A DNA stretch of 64,000 nt from Hirudinaria manillensis (lineage: Eukaryota; Annelida; Clitellata; Hirudinida; Hirudinidae). Positions 33,960 to 44,729 of this stretch are shown piece by piece. The notes below the pieces were generated by a model. The model saw only the letters and a program-made list of their open reading frames with translations, ran no database searches and was not told the DNA's origin. The translations under genes were made by a program, and so were the position numbers. The stretch lies in assembly GCA_034509925.1 (NCBI GenBank), contig CM067529.1, positions 10,813,501 through 10,877,500 on the forward strand, given 5' to 3'. Each line of letters begins with the position of its first letter. Positions within the stretch are counted from its first letter, which is position 1.

Positions 33960-36900
33960 GTGAGATGACTGAAGCGTTGAGTGATTGATTTGCTGAAGGT
34001 GATTTTGTGCGTATGTGTGTGTGTGTGTGTGATTGATTAGGGTTTGATGTTTTGGATGTTGTTGTTGTTGATATATTTGATTTTATTTTTATTTTTATAA
34101 TTTATTAATCCGTGAATTTGTCTTACAAATTGAGCAATTAAACAATTTCTTGAGCTTTTGCATCGAGTTTTAAGTTCTAATATTTTAAAATTATTTTTTT
34201 AATTATTATTAATATTAATATTGGAATGTTTTTCAAGTCTTTTAAGTTAATTTTCAGTGAAATAACATTCTGAAATTATTTACTGAAATCCATCTAATTA
34301 AATCCCTAAAGCAATCATATTTTTAAATCTTTTCCAGGAATCGAGCAAATATTTTATTAGAAAAAAATAAAATAACTGAATTCAGGATAATCATGGTTTT
34401 TCAGGTTAAGGGAAATTACATTTCAAATGAAATTTAGAAAAGCCGTGACAAATGAAGTTTTAATTCAAATATATTAAAAAGTGGATTTAAAATTATTAAT
34501 CAAGTCTAATCTTAACATTTAAACTGTATGACATCCAGATGTATGACGTACAGAATCGATAATTTAATAAAATTATTTCAAATTATATTTTCGATCCCTG
34601 GATTTATTCTGTGCTGTGAAGGTACATCAAAAAACCTATCCACCGTTTAAAAAAATTAAAAAATAATAACTAAATATTTTTAACGTTGTTAAATTTAATT
34701 TTCAAAATGCTCAGCAAAATTATGTCAACAAAACCCCTTAAAAAAATCGAATCAAAGCTGAAACTAAAATACTGGACATCTTTTTGCCTAAAGTAGATTG
34801 TTTAAAATTAAATTTAAAATTTAGTCAAAAAGAAACAAAGTTGTTAAACTTAATTACTGTGTTCATTTTGGCCCAAGGCGTTGATTTCCCGCGACAAAAG
34901 TCACACTAGGCGCCTACCATGTTTGCAAACCATTGAAATATCTTATGGCATTGAAATGCCAAAATCCACCGCTAGGATACTGCGCTATATAAATGATGTA
35001 AGCATCACTTTTTGTACTTACACCCTGTCCCTGTCATAGCGAGTCCTTCCTAATGAATGATTGGGAAATGATGTGATTTACCAAGACTTGTGTTTAGGCT
35101 TAGGGCACAATGTAATTCTTTACTGATTAATAGCTTATTAAATTTGAAAACGTAATTAAGATAAGGTGAACCTGTTAACCTGTTGGAATAACTTTATTTT
35201 ATTTTATTTTCAAATAATATTTAACAATTATATTTCTACCTACACAAACGGTTCAAGTCAAGATTTACTATAGTTATTATCAATATAAAATGATATCATA
35301 TTTTATTAAAACATTTATTTAAAATTATATATATTAATAAAAAAATGATGAGTTATTTTTATTGACATTCAATTAGAATCAGTCACCTTAATAAAGGTCT
35401 TTTTTTCTTTTTAATCAGAAAAAAAGTCTCATAATCCCCACTTGAAATGGTGACAAATCACTAGCCTGACTTTTAAAGATAGGATCGATTAATCGTTCGA
35501 TTAATTTAATCGCTTCACGAATCCGTTCGCTATCGGACATTTTAATCGAAGAAGGAATAAATGAGAGAATAAACTTTTTAATTACAAATTATAATTATAA
35601 TTAATAATTTTACTTATATATATGTTCGAAACTAATATTATTATATATACTATTTTATTATAGTATATAGTTTTCCTACGTTTAATACTGACGATATTAA
35701 ATACTTACAAGAAGAATCATTTTCCAGATGCCCATCTCATAATTTTATTTTTAAATGCAAATTATTTTAACAAACTATTATTTTTAATTATTTATTTTAC
35801 TTATGTGTTATTTTATTTCTCAACATTGTATCAATATCAATCAAATAAGCCGACAACCTTATAGAAAGGTTAATCATCCGTTAAATATTTCTCGATGCCT
35901 GATTGGACGCTGTTTGAATGACGTCATTTCTGTTTGTTGACGTGATCCTTTTCACAGAATATTCGCGAAAATAATAAAAAAAAATGTTTTATTTTTCATG
36001 ATATTCTAGAAATGCTTTTGTTTTTGTTTTTAATATTGAAAATAATATTTCGGATTATAATCTGAAATATTAACAAAATTAATTAAAATAGAATATCAAA
36101 TATTACGAAAAAAAACATATATTTCTTTATACATACGTCATTGTGACAACTGTCAAAAGCGTTTAAAAACTTTTGTTCTTGTTTTCAAATCAATTGCTTG
36201 AAAATTAAATACGATGAGAGAACCCAGATGCAGCATTCCCAGTCAATGATACACGAAGATGCATAAACGACAATCATTCTGTTTTCCCATGTCTTTGAAA
36301 AGATAAACAAATTTGTCTCGCATTCACGCATAAAATACTTCCACTCAGTGGAAATGTCTCGCTTTTAGCGTATTATTGATGTTTCACTGAGTTTTATTAT
36401 TTTTTCATACTGCCTACATCGCCTATTAAAAATATTATTTCTTGTGTTCAGACAGACGCAAAGATTATTAATGCAGGTGAACATTGTTCAGTGCAAATAT
36501 AATAAACAAAATCAGAAACGATAAAATTTTGGGAAGAATTTTAATATGAATTCCGAAATATTATTTGGCAAAAAACAGCTGAATCTTACAAACCGTAACT
36601 TAAAATTATTCGGTCATCTATCACAAAACAGAATTTTGACGGTTCTAGATTACAATTTCCATCTTAATTAATGGATAAATGATTACAAATTCCAACACGT
36701 GCAATGATTTTATAAAAAAAATAGCATGTTGTTATAAATTTACTAAATAGTCTAGTATATCAATTTGATGAAACTTTAATAAATAACATTAATAAATATG
36801 AAGATATATTATAATAATCTGAAAAAAGTTTAATCAAAAGCATTACCCTCAAAGCAAAATACCAGAGAATTTCACACAACCCGTATAAAAATTAATATAT
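33960..36900. other. Non-coding region between GPCR exon 2 and the tandem array
   Basis: No supported gene. It contains a GT microsatellite (about 34014-34031) and a TATATAAA at 34986 that lacks a convincing downstream gene. No further GPCR exons are detectable. It may be GPCR intron 2 or true intergenic sequence. Confidence 0.5.
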
Positions 36901-36908
36901 TTCAAAGA

Positions 36909-37442
36909 ATGTCAGTGGCTGCCGTTGTCACCGTTGAAGAGATATCACCGGTGAAAAGCGAAGTCGATCCAAGCAACGAAAGGCCATTCAGAGGAAATGG
37001 TGGATTCGGAAGGGGCAGATATCCTGGTCGAGCTGCTGAGGCCGAACCGGAGGTGACGCAGTACACTTTGGATGAGTGGAAGAATATGCAGGCCGAGATT
37101 AGGATGAAGTCTTCATTGAACTCGGTTAAAACCACTAACGCTGCTGCCGATTCCAAAAAGAAAACCGAGAAGATAAACGACAAAGCGGAAAAGAAAAGCA
37201 AGGCAGATTTTCAAATCAAACTCGGAAAAGCTGCTGCCGATTCCAAAAAGAAAACCGAGAAGGTAAACGACAAAGAGGAAAAGAAAAGCAAGGTAGATTT
37301 TCAAATCAAACTCGGATCGTCTAGTTACTACGAGGAGAGAAGAAGAGTCAGGGATGGAATGAACGACTTCGGAAGCCCGAACACTTCTGCCGAAGAAACG
37401 CCGAATGTCTCGTCTTATGCCGTTTTTCCTAGTCTCAAGTAA
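36909..37442 (+). pseudogene. 5'-truncated SERBP1/VIG-like copy (array border)
   Basis: Homology to the unit starts around 36911, inside the segment VSVAAVTVDTVEEISPVK of the full protein. The N-terminal 160 residues and the leader are missing. It has a single Arg/Gly repeat and carries private changes (SEVDPSN, KAAADSKKK in the second Lys repeat, KSKVDFQ), so it is the most diverged member. The frame is open to the normal stop (SYAVFPSLK). No promoter of the array type precedes it. Confidence 0.85.
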
Positions 37443-37752
37443 TGCTTAAGTAATATCGAGTAATTATTGAATGGAGCATTTAGCTCCCAATTATGAATAA
37501 TAAAAACTTCTAACTTTTTAAAATCTCGACTTTACCTTTTTGTTTCTTTTTTTTTGTCATGTAATAATTTGAAGCATGTTATTAGCTTTATTAAATTTGA
37601 ACTTTTTTTTTTATTAACAACGGAACAAAAAATAATTTTTTTTTAAGTCGAATTTTTAAAATTTAATTAATTCCTTAATTACGTTGGGTAAATTTAATTA
37701 AAAGTTATTAATTATTCGATTAAGTATCTTTTCACTAGCTCCTCTAACGCGA

Positions 37753-37785
37753 CGATTCGAGCAATAATCACAAACCATCGAATCG
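37753..37785 (+). promoter_or_regulatory. Leader inverted repeat, present before every array gene
   Basis: CGATTCGA, a 17-nt loop, then TCGAATCG form a perfect 8-bp stem 37-69 nt before the ATG. The same block stands before all 16 start codons. Upstream, TATCTTTTCACTAG could be a pyrimidine-type (TCT) initiator, as used by translation-related genes in some animals; that is inference. Confidence 0.5.
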
Positions 37786-37821
37786 CATCAATAGCAACCC
37801 CATCTAGCATAACAGTAAATC

Positions 37822-39144
37822 ATGGCAATACTTGATACATGGTTCAACGTTAGGAACGCATTCAGTGCATTTCAGAATGTAGACGACGATGTCACTGGTA
37901 CGATTATTGAAAAGTTGAATGAAAAGAAGGAAAAGGAAACACTGAAGAAGGCGATAAAGAATGCCGAACGCAAATTACTAATCCCGGCTCCTAAGCCGGT
38001 TCAGAAGCAATTCTGTACCAAAAAGGAGGGCAAGAAAAAACGCAGGAAGAAGAAGGTCGACCCGGATGAGGCCGAAGATCCGTCTCTTAAGACTGAGACT
38101 GAGGCTGCACCCGAAATCATCTTAAAGGACGATAAGCCCAAACAGATAGTTGTGTACAACGGTGGCAAAGAGTTCACTAGGAGAACAAACTCAAAGTTTG
38201 CTACAGACATGGCGAAATTAGCTTATTTGGCAAGACAAGACGAGACTAAAAGCAAGGACCACGGATCCTACAAGCGAAGGGAAGAGCTCGTCAAACCAGT
38301 GGAACAGGTCAGCGTTGCTGCTGTCACCGTTGACACTGTCGAAGAGATTTCACCGGTGAAAAGCGAAGTCGTTCCAAGCAACGAAAGGCCTTTCAGAGGA
38401 ACTGGTGGATTCGGAAGGGGCAGATATCCTAGTCGAGTTGCTGAGACCGAACCAATGAAAAGCGAGGTCGTTCCAAGCAACGAAAGGCCTTTCAGAGGAA
38501 ATGGTGGATTCCGAAGGGGCAGATATCCTAGTCGAGTTGCTGAGACCGAACCAATGAAAAGCGAGGTCGTTCCAAGCAACGAAAGGCCATTCAGAGGAAA
38601 TGGTGGATTCGGAAGGGGCAGATATCCTAGTCGAGTTGCTGAGACCGAACCAATGAAAAGCGAGGTCGTTCCAAGCAACGAAAGGCCATTCAGAGGAAAT
38701 GGTGGATTCGGAAGGGGCAGATATCCTGGTCGAGCTGCTGAGGCCGAACCGGAGGTGACGCAGTACACTTTGGATGAGTGGAAGAATATGCAGGCCGAGA
38801 TTAGGATGAAGTCTTCATTGAACTCGGTTAAAACCACTAACGCTGCTGCCGATTCCAAAAAGAAAACCGAGAAGATAAACGACAAAGCGGAAAAGAAAAG
38901 CAAGGCAGATTTTCAAATCAAACTCGGAAAAGCTGCTGCCGCTTCCAAAAAGAAAACCGAGAAGGTAAACGACAAAGAGGAAAAGAAAAGCAAGGCAGAT
39001 TTTCAAATCAAACTCGGATCGTCTAGTTACTACGAGGAGAGAAGAAGAGTCAGGGATGGAATGAACGACTTCGGAAGCCCGAACACTTCTGCCGAAGAAA
39101 CGCCGAATGTCTCGTCTTATGCCGTTTTTCCTAGTCTCAAGTAA
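37822..39144 (+). CDS. SERBP1/HABP4/VIG-family RNA-binding protein, array copy 1 (440 aa)
   Basis: Intronless. Residues 1-50: N-terminal motif (FNVRNAFSAFQNVDDDV) comparable to the Stm1/SERBP1 N-terminus, then a charged helix. Residues 61-80: very basic stretch (KKEGKKKRRKKK). Residues 115-160 (GGKEFTRRTNS then ETKSKDHGSYKRREEL) match the SERBP1 segment GKREFDR...KDEL. Residues 180-311: four 33-residue repeats around ERPFRGNGGFGRGRYP, an RG-type RNA-binding and methylation-prone region. TLDEWK (316-321) is the hallmark of the HABP4/PAI-RBP1 domain (TLDEWK in human SERBP1). Two 30-residue Lys-rich repeats (340-399) follow. The C-terminus is FPSLK, like FPALA/LPSLA in the family. Relatives bind ribosomes and mRNA, and Drosophila VIG associates with RISC. 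This copy alone has Ile54 where the others have Thr. Confidence 0.85.
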   Translation: MAILDTWFNVRNAFSAFQNVDDDVTGTIIEKLNEKKEKETLKKAIKNAERKLLIPAPKPVQKQFCTKKEGKKKRRKKKVDPDEAEDPSLKTETEAAPEIILKDDKPKQIVVYNGGKEFTRRTNSKFATDMAKLAYLARQDETKSKDHGSYKRREELVKPVEQVSVAAVTVDTVEEISPVKSEVVPSNERPFRGTGGFGRGRYPSRVAETEPMKSEVVPSNERPFRGNGGFRRGRYPSRVAETEPMKSEVVPSNERPFRGNGGFGRGRYPSRVAETEPMKSEVVPSNERPFRGNGGFGRGRYPGRAAEAEPEVTQYTLDEWKNMQAEIRMKSSLNSVKTTNAAADSKKKTEKINDKAEKKSKADFQIKLGKAAAASKKKTEKVNDKEEKKSKADFQIKLGSSSYYEERRRVRDGMNDFGSPNTSAEETPNVSSYAVFPSLK

Positions 39145-39167
39145 TGCTTAAGTAATATCGAGTAATT

Positions 39168-39193
39168 ATTGAATGGAGCATTTGGCTCCCAAT
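39168..39193 (+). other. 3'-UTR hairpin and polyadenylation signal of the array unit
   Basis: GGAGC-ATTTG-GCTCC (39175-39189) with an outer ATTG/CAAT pairing starts 24 bases after the stop codon, and AATAAA follows at 39201-39206. The element is repeated in all units; a few have ATTTA in the loop. Confidence 0.5.
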
Positions 39194-39521
39194 TATGAAT
39201 AATAAAAACTTCTAACTTTTTAAAATCTCGACTTTACCTTTTTGTTTCTTTTTTTTTGTCATGTAGTAATTTGAAGCATGTTATTAGCTTTATTAAATTT
39301 GAACTTTTTTTTTATTAACAACGGAACAAAAAATAATTTTTTTTAAGTCGAATTTTTAAAATTTAATTAATTCCTTAATTACATTGGGTAAATTTAATTA
39401 AAAGTTATTAATTATTCGATTAAGTATCTTTTCACTAGCTCCTCTAACGCGACGATTCGAGCAATAATCACAAACCATCGAATCGCATCAATAGCAACCC
39501 CATCTAGCATAACAGTAAATC

Positions 39522-40844
39522 ATGGCAATACTTGATACATGGTTCAACGTTAGGAACGCATTCAGTGCATTTCAGAATGTAGACGACGATGTCACTGGTA
39601 CGATTATTGAAAAGTTGAATGAAAAGAAGGAAAAGGAAACACTGAAGAAGGCGATAAAGAATGCCGAACGCAAATTACTAACCCCGGCTCCTAAGCCGGT
39701 TCAGAAGCAATTCTGTACCAAAAAGGAGGGCAAGAAAAAACGCAGGAAGAAGAAGGTCGACCCGGATGAGGCCGAAGATCCGTCTCTTAAGACTGAGACT
39801 GAGGCTGCACCCGAAATCATCTTAAAGGACGATAAGCCCAAACAGATAGTTGTGTACAACGGTGGCAAAGAGTTCACTAGGAGAACAAACTCAAAGTTTG
39901 CTACAGACATGGCGAAATTAGCTTATTTGGCAAGACAAGACGAGACTAAAAGCAAGGACCACGGATCCTACAAGCGAAGGGAAGAGCTCGTCAAACCAGT
40001 GGAACAGGTCAGCGTTGCTGCTGTCACCGTTGACACTGTCGAAGAGATTTCACCGGTGAAAAGCGAAGTCGTTCCAAGCAACGAAAGGCCTTTCAGAGGA
40101 ACTGGTGGATTCGGAAGGGGCAGATATCCTAGTCGAGTTGCTGAGACCGAACCAATGAAAAGCGAGGTCGTTCCAAGCAACGAAAGGCCTTTCAGAGGAA
40201 ATGGTGGATTCCGAAGGGGCAGATATCCTAGTCGAGTTGCTGAGACCGAACCAATGAAAAGCGAGGTCGTTCCAAGCAACGAAAGGCCTTTCAGAGGAAA
40301 TGGTGGATTCCGAAGGGGCAGATATCCTAGTCGAGTTGCTGAGACCGAACCAATGAAAAGCGAGGTCGTTCCAAGCAACGAAAGGCCATTCAGAGGAAAT
40401 GGTGGATTCGGAAGGGGCAGATATCCTGGTCGAGCTGCTGAGGCCGAACCGGAGGTGACGCAGTACACTTTGGATGAGTGGAAGAATATGCAGGCCGAGA
40501 TTAGGATGAAGTCTTCATTGAACTCGGTTAAAACCACTAACGCTGCTGCCGATTCCAAAAAGAAAACCGAGAAGATAAACGACAAAGCGGAAAAGAAAAG
40601 CAAGGCAGATTTTCAAATCAAACTCGGAAAAGCTGCTGCCGCTTCCAAAAAGAAAACCGAGAAGGTAAACGACAAAGAGGAAAAGAAAAGCAAGGCAGAT
40701 TTTCAAATCAAACTCGGATCGTCTAGTTACTACGAGGAGAGAAGAAGAGTCAGGGATGGAATGAACGACTTCGGAAGCCCGAACACTTCTGCCGAAGAAA
40801 CGCCGAATGTCTCGTCTTATGCCGTTTTTCCTAGTCTCAAGTAA
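39522..40844 (+). CDS. SERBP1/VIG-like array copy 2 (440 aa)
   Basis: Four Arg/Gly repeats in the order TGGFGRG, NGGFRRG, NGGFRRG, NGGFGRG. The double FRRG is shared only with copy 5. Full-length frame to FPSLK. Confidence 0.85.
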   Translation: MAILDTWFNVRNAFSAFQNVDDDVTGTIIEKLNEKKEKETLKKAIKNAERKLLTPAPKPVQKQFCTKKEGKKKRRKKKVDPDEAEDPSLKTETEAAPEIILKDDKPKQIVVYNGGKEFTRRTNSKFATDMAKLAYLARQDETKSKDHGSYKRREELVKPVEQVSVAAVTVDTVEEISPVKSEVVPSNERPFRGTGGFGRGRYPSRVAETEPMKSEVVPSNERPFRGNGGFRRGRYPSRVAETEPMKSEVVPSNERPFRGNGGFRRGRYPSRVAETEPMKSEVVPSNERPFRGNGGFGRGRYPGRAAEAEPEVTQYTLDEWKNMQAEIRMKSSLNSVKTTNAAADSKKKTEKINDKAEKKSKADFQIKLGKAAAASKKKTEKVNDKEEKKSKADFQIKLGSSSYYEERRRVRDGMNDFGSPNTSAEETPNVSSYAVFPSLK

Positions 40845-41222
40845 TGCTTAAGTAATATCGAGTAATTATTGAATGGAGCATTTGGCTCCCAATTATGAAT
40901 AATAAAAACTTCTAACTTTTTAAAATCTCGACTTTACCTTTTTGTTTCTTTTTTTTTGTCATGTAGTAATTTGAAGCATGTTATTAGCTTTATTAAATTT
41001 GAACTTTTTTTTTTATTAACAACGGAACAAAAAATAATTTTATTTAAGTCGAATTTTTAAAATTTAATTAATTCCTTAATTACATTGGGTAAATTTAATT
41101 AAAAGTTATTAATTATTCGATTAAGTATCTTTTCACTAGCTCCTCTAACGCGACGATTCGAGCAATAATCACAAACCATCGAATCGCATCAATAGCAACC
41201 CCATCTAGCATAACAGTAAATC

Positions 41223-42635
41223 ATGGCAATACTTGATACATGGTTCAACGTTAGGAACGCATTCAGTGCATTTCAGAATGTAGACGACGATGTCACTGGT
41301 ACGATTATTGAAAAGTTGAATGAACAGAAGGAAAAGGAAACACTGAAGAAGGCGATAAAGAATGCCGAACGCAAATTACTAACCCCGGCTCCTAAGCCGG
41401 TTCAGAAGCAATTCTGTACCAAAAAGGAGGGCAAGAAAAAACGCAGGAAGAAGAAGGTCGACCCGGATGAGGCCGAAGATCCGTCTCTTAAGACTGAGAC
41501 TGAGGCTGCACCCGAAATCATCTTAAAGGACGATAAGCCCAAACAGATAGTTGTGTACAACGGTGGCAAAGAGTTCACTAGGAGAACAAACTCAAAGTTT
41601 GCTACAGACATGGCGAAATTAGCTTATTTGGCAAGACAAGACGAGACTAAAAGCAAGGACCACGGATCCTACAAGCGAAGGGAAGAGCTCGTCAAACCAG
41701 TGGAACAGGTCAGCGTTGCTGCTGTCACCGTTGACACTGTCGAAGAGATTTCACCGGTGAAAAGCGAAGTCGTTCCAAGCAACGAAAGGCCTTTCAGAGG
41801 AAATGGTGGATTCGGAAGGGGCAGATATCCTAGTCGAGTTGCTGAGACCGAACCAATGAAAAGCGAGGTCGTTCCAAGCAACGAAAGGCCTTTCAGAGGA
41901 AATGGTGGATTCGGAAGGGGCAGATATCCTAGTCGAGTTGCTGAGACCGAACCAATGAAAAGCGAGGTCGTTCCAAGCAACGAAAGGCCATTCAGAGGAA
42001 ATGGTGGATTCGGAAGGGGCAGATATCCTAGTCGAGTTGCTGAGACCGAACCAATGAAAAGCGAGGTCGTTCCAAGCAACGAAAGGCCATTCAGAGGAAA
42101 TGGTGGATTCGGATGGGGCAGATATCCTAGTCGAGTTGCTGAGACCGAACCAATGAAAAGCGAGGTCGTTCCAAGCAACGAAAGGCCATTCAGAGGAAAT
42201 GGTGGATTCGGAAGGGGCAGATATCCTGGTCGAGCTGCTGAGGCCGAACCGGAGGTGACGCAGTACACTTTGGATGAGTGGAAGAATATGCAGGCCGAGA
42301 TTAGGATGAAGTCTTCATTGAACTCGGTTAAAACCACTAACGCTGCTGCCGATTCCAAAAAGAAAACCGAGAAGATAAACGACAAAGCGGAAAAGAAAAG
42401 CAAGGCAGATTTTCAAATCAAACTCGGAAAAGCTGCTGCCGCTTCCAAAAAGAAAACCGAGAAGGTAAACGACAAAGAGGAAAAGAAAAGCAAGGCAGAT
42501 TTTCAAATCAAACTCGGATCGTCTAGTTACTACGAGGAGAGAAGAAGAGTCAGGGATGGAATGAACGACTTCGGAAGCCCGAACACTTCTGCCGAAGAAA
42601 CGCCGAATGTCTCGTCTTATGCCGTTTTTTCCTAG
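41223..42635 (+). CDS. SERBP1/VIG-like array copy 3 (five repeats, C-terminus shifted)
   Basis: Five Arg/Gly repeats, the fourth with FGWG. It has Gln35 where most have Lys; both traits are shared only with copy 6. One extra T in the run before CCTAG (GCCGTTTTTTCC, near 42627) ends the protein at SYAVFS, losing only the last few residues (PSLK). Confidence 0.8.
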   Translation: MAILDTWFNVRNAFSAFQNVDDDVTGTIIEKLNEQKEKETLKKAIKNAERKLLTPAPKPVQKQFCTKKEGKKKRRKKKVDPDEAEDPSLKTETEAAPEIILKDDKPKQIVVYNGGKEFTRRTNSKFATDMAKLAYLARQDETKSKDHGSYKRREELVKPVEQVSVAAVTVDTVEEISPVKSEVVPSNERPFRGNGGFGRGRYPSRVAETEPMKSEVVPSNERPFRGNGGFGRGRYPSRVAETEPMKSEVVPSNERPFRGNGGFGRGRYPSRVAETEPMKSEVVPSNERPFRGNGGFGWGRYPSRVAETEPMKSEVVPSNERPFRGNGGFGRGRYPGRAAEAEPEVTQYTLDEWKNMQAEIRMKSSLNSVKTTNAAADSKKKTEKINDKAEKKSKADFQIKLGKAAAASKKKTEKVNDKEEKKSKADFQIKLGSSSYYEERRRVRDGMNDFGSPNTSAEETPNVSSYAVFS

Positions 42636-43026
42636 TCTCAAGTAATGCTTAAGTAATATCGAGTAATTATTGAATGGAGCATTTGGCTCCCAATTATGAA
42701 TAATAAAAACTTCTAACTTTTTAAAATCTCGACTTTACCTTTTTGTTTCTTTTTTTTTTTGTCATGTAGTAATTTGAAGCATGTTATTAGCTTTATTAAA
42801 TTTGAACTTTTTTTTTTATTAACAACGGAACAAAAAATAATTTTTTTTTAAGTCGAATTTTTAAAATTTAATTAATTCCTTAATTACATTGGGTAAATTT
42901 AATTAAAAGTTATTAATTATTCGATTAAGTATCTTTTCACTAGCTCCTCTAACGCGACGATTCGAGCAATAATCACAAACCATCGAATCGCATCAATAGC
43001 AACCCCATCTAGCATAACAGTAAATC

Positions 43027-44232
43027 ATGGCAATACTTGATACATGGTTCAACGTTAGGAACGCATTCAGTGCATTTCAGAATGTAGACGACGATGTCAC
43101 TGGTACGATTATTGAAAAGTTGAATGAAAAGAAGGAAAAGGAAACACTGAAGAAGGCGATAAAGAATGCCGAACGCAAATTACTAACCCCGGCTCCTAAG
43201 CCGGTTCAGAAGCAATTCTGTACCAAAAAGGAGGGCAAGAAAAAACGCAGGAAGAAGAAGGTCGACCCGGATGAGGCCGAAGATCCGTCTCTTAAGACTG
43301 AGACTGAGGCTGCACCCGAAATCATCTTAAAGGACGATAAGCCCAAACAGATAGTTGTGTACAACGGTGGCAAAGAGTTCACTAGGAGAACAAACTCAAA
43401 GTTTGCTACAGACATGGCGAAATTAGCTTATTTGGCAAGACAAGACGAGACTAAAAGCAAGGACCACGGATCCTACAAGCGAAGGGAAGAGCTCGTCAAA
43501 CCAGTGGAACAGGTCAGCGTTGCTGCTGTCACCGTTGACACTGTCGAAGAGATTTCACCGGTGAAAAGCGAAGTCGTTCCAAGCAACGAAAGGCCTTTCA
43601 GAGGAACTGGTGGATTCGGAAGGGGCAGATATCCTAGTCGAGTTGCTGAGACCGAACCAATGAAAAGCGAGGTCGTTCCAAGCAACGAAAGGCCTTTCAG
43701 AGGAAATGGTGGATTCCGAAGGGGCAGATATCCTAGTCGAGTTGCTGAGACCGAACCAATGAAAAGCGAGGTCGTTCCAAGCAACGAAAGGCCATTCAGA
43801 GGAAATGGTGGATTCGGAAGGGGCAGATATCCTAGTCGAGTTGCTGAGACCGAACCAATGAAAAGCGAGGTCGTTCCAAGCAACGAAAGGCCATTCAGAG
43901 GAAATGGTGGATTCGGAAGGGGCAGATATCCTGGTCGAGCTGCTGAGGCCGAACCGGAGGTGACGCAGTACACTTTGGATGAGTGGAAGAATATGCAGGC
44001 CGAGATTAGGATGAAGTCTTCATTGAACTCGGTTAAAACCACTAACGCTGCTGCCGATTCCAAAAAGAAAAACCGAGAAGATAAACGACAAAGCGGAAAA
44101 GAAAAGCAAGGCAGATTTTCAAATCAAACTCGGAAAAGCTGCTGCCGCTTCCAAAAAGAAAACCGAGAAGGTAAACGACAAAGAGGAAAAGAAAAGCAAG
44201 GCAGATTTTCAAATCAAACTCGGATCGTCTAG
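43027..44232 (+). CDS. SERBP1/VIG-like array copy 4 (frameshifted, 401 aa)
   Basis: Repeat order TG, FRRG, FGRG, FGRG. One extra A in AAAAAGAAAAACC (about 44066-44072) shifts the frame after the TLDEWK module. The Lys repeats are replaced by an Arg/Lys/Gln-rich tail ending SNQTRIV, and FPSLK is lost. Copy 15 has the same insertion. Confidence 0.75.
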   Translation: MAILDTWFNVRNAFSAFQNVDDDVTGTIIEKLNEKKEKETLKKAIKNAERKLLTPAPKPVQKQFCTKKEGKKKRRKKKVDPDEAEDPSLKTETEAAPEIILKDDKPKQIVVYNGGKEFTRRTNSKFATDMAKLAYLARQDETKSKDHGSYKRREELVKPVEQVSVAAVTVDTVEEISPVKSEVVPSNERPFRGTGGFGRGRYPSRVAETEPMKSEVVPSNERPFRGNGGFRRGRYPSRVAETEPMKSEVVPSNERPFRGNGGFGRGRYPSRVAETEPMKSEVVPSNERPFRGNGGFGRGRYPGRAAEAEPEVTQYTLDEWKNMQAEIRMKSSLNSVKTTNAAADSKKKNREDKRQSGKEKQGRFSNQTRKSCCRFQKENREGKRQRGKEKQGRFSNQTRIV

Positions 44233-44729
44233 TTACTACGAGGAGAGAAGAAGAGTCAGGGATGGAATGAACGACTTCGGAAGCCCGAACACTTCTGCCG
44301 AAGAAACGCCGAATGTCTCGTCTTATGCCGTTTTTCCTAGTCTCAAGTAATGCTTAAGTAATATCGAGTAATTATTGAATGGAGCATTTGGCTCCCAATT
44401 ATGAATAATAAAAACTTCTAACTTTTTAAAATCTCGACTTTACCTTTTTGTTTCTTTTTTTTTTGTCATGTAGTAATTTGAAGCATGTTATTAGCTTTAT
44501 TAAATTTGAACTTTTTTTTTTATTAACAACGGAACAAAAAATAATTTTTTTTAAGTCGAATTTTTAAAATTTAATTAATTCCTTAATTACATTGGGTAAA
44601 TTTAATTAAAAGTTATTAATTATTCGATTAAGTATCTTTTCACTAGCTCCTCTAACGCGACGATTCGAGCAATAATCACAAACCATCGAATCGCATCAAT
44701 AGCAACCCCATCTAGCATAACAGTAAATC

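Noticed and set aside
34986-34993. TATATAAA as another promoter
   Set aside because: No coding exon or conserved block follows it; AT-rich sequence yields such matches by chance.
38268-38903. Long minus-strand open frames opposite each array gene (up to 244 residues, leucine/proline-rich repeats)
   Set aside because: They are exact antisense shadows of the Arg/Gly and Lys repeats, appear wherever the sense repeats do, and have no independent start, splice or domain evidence.
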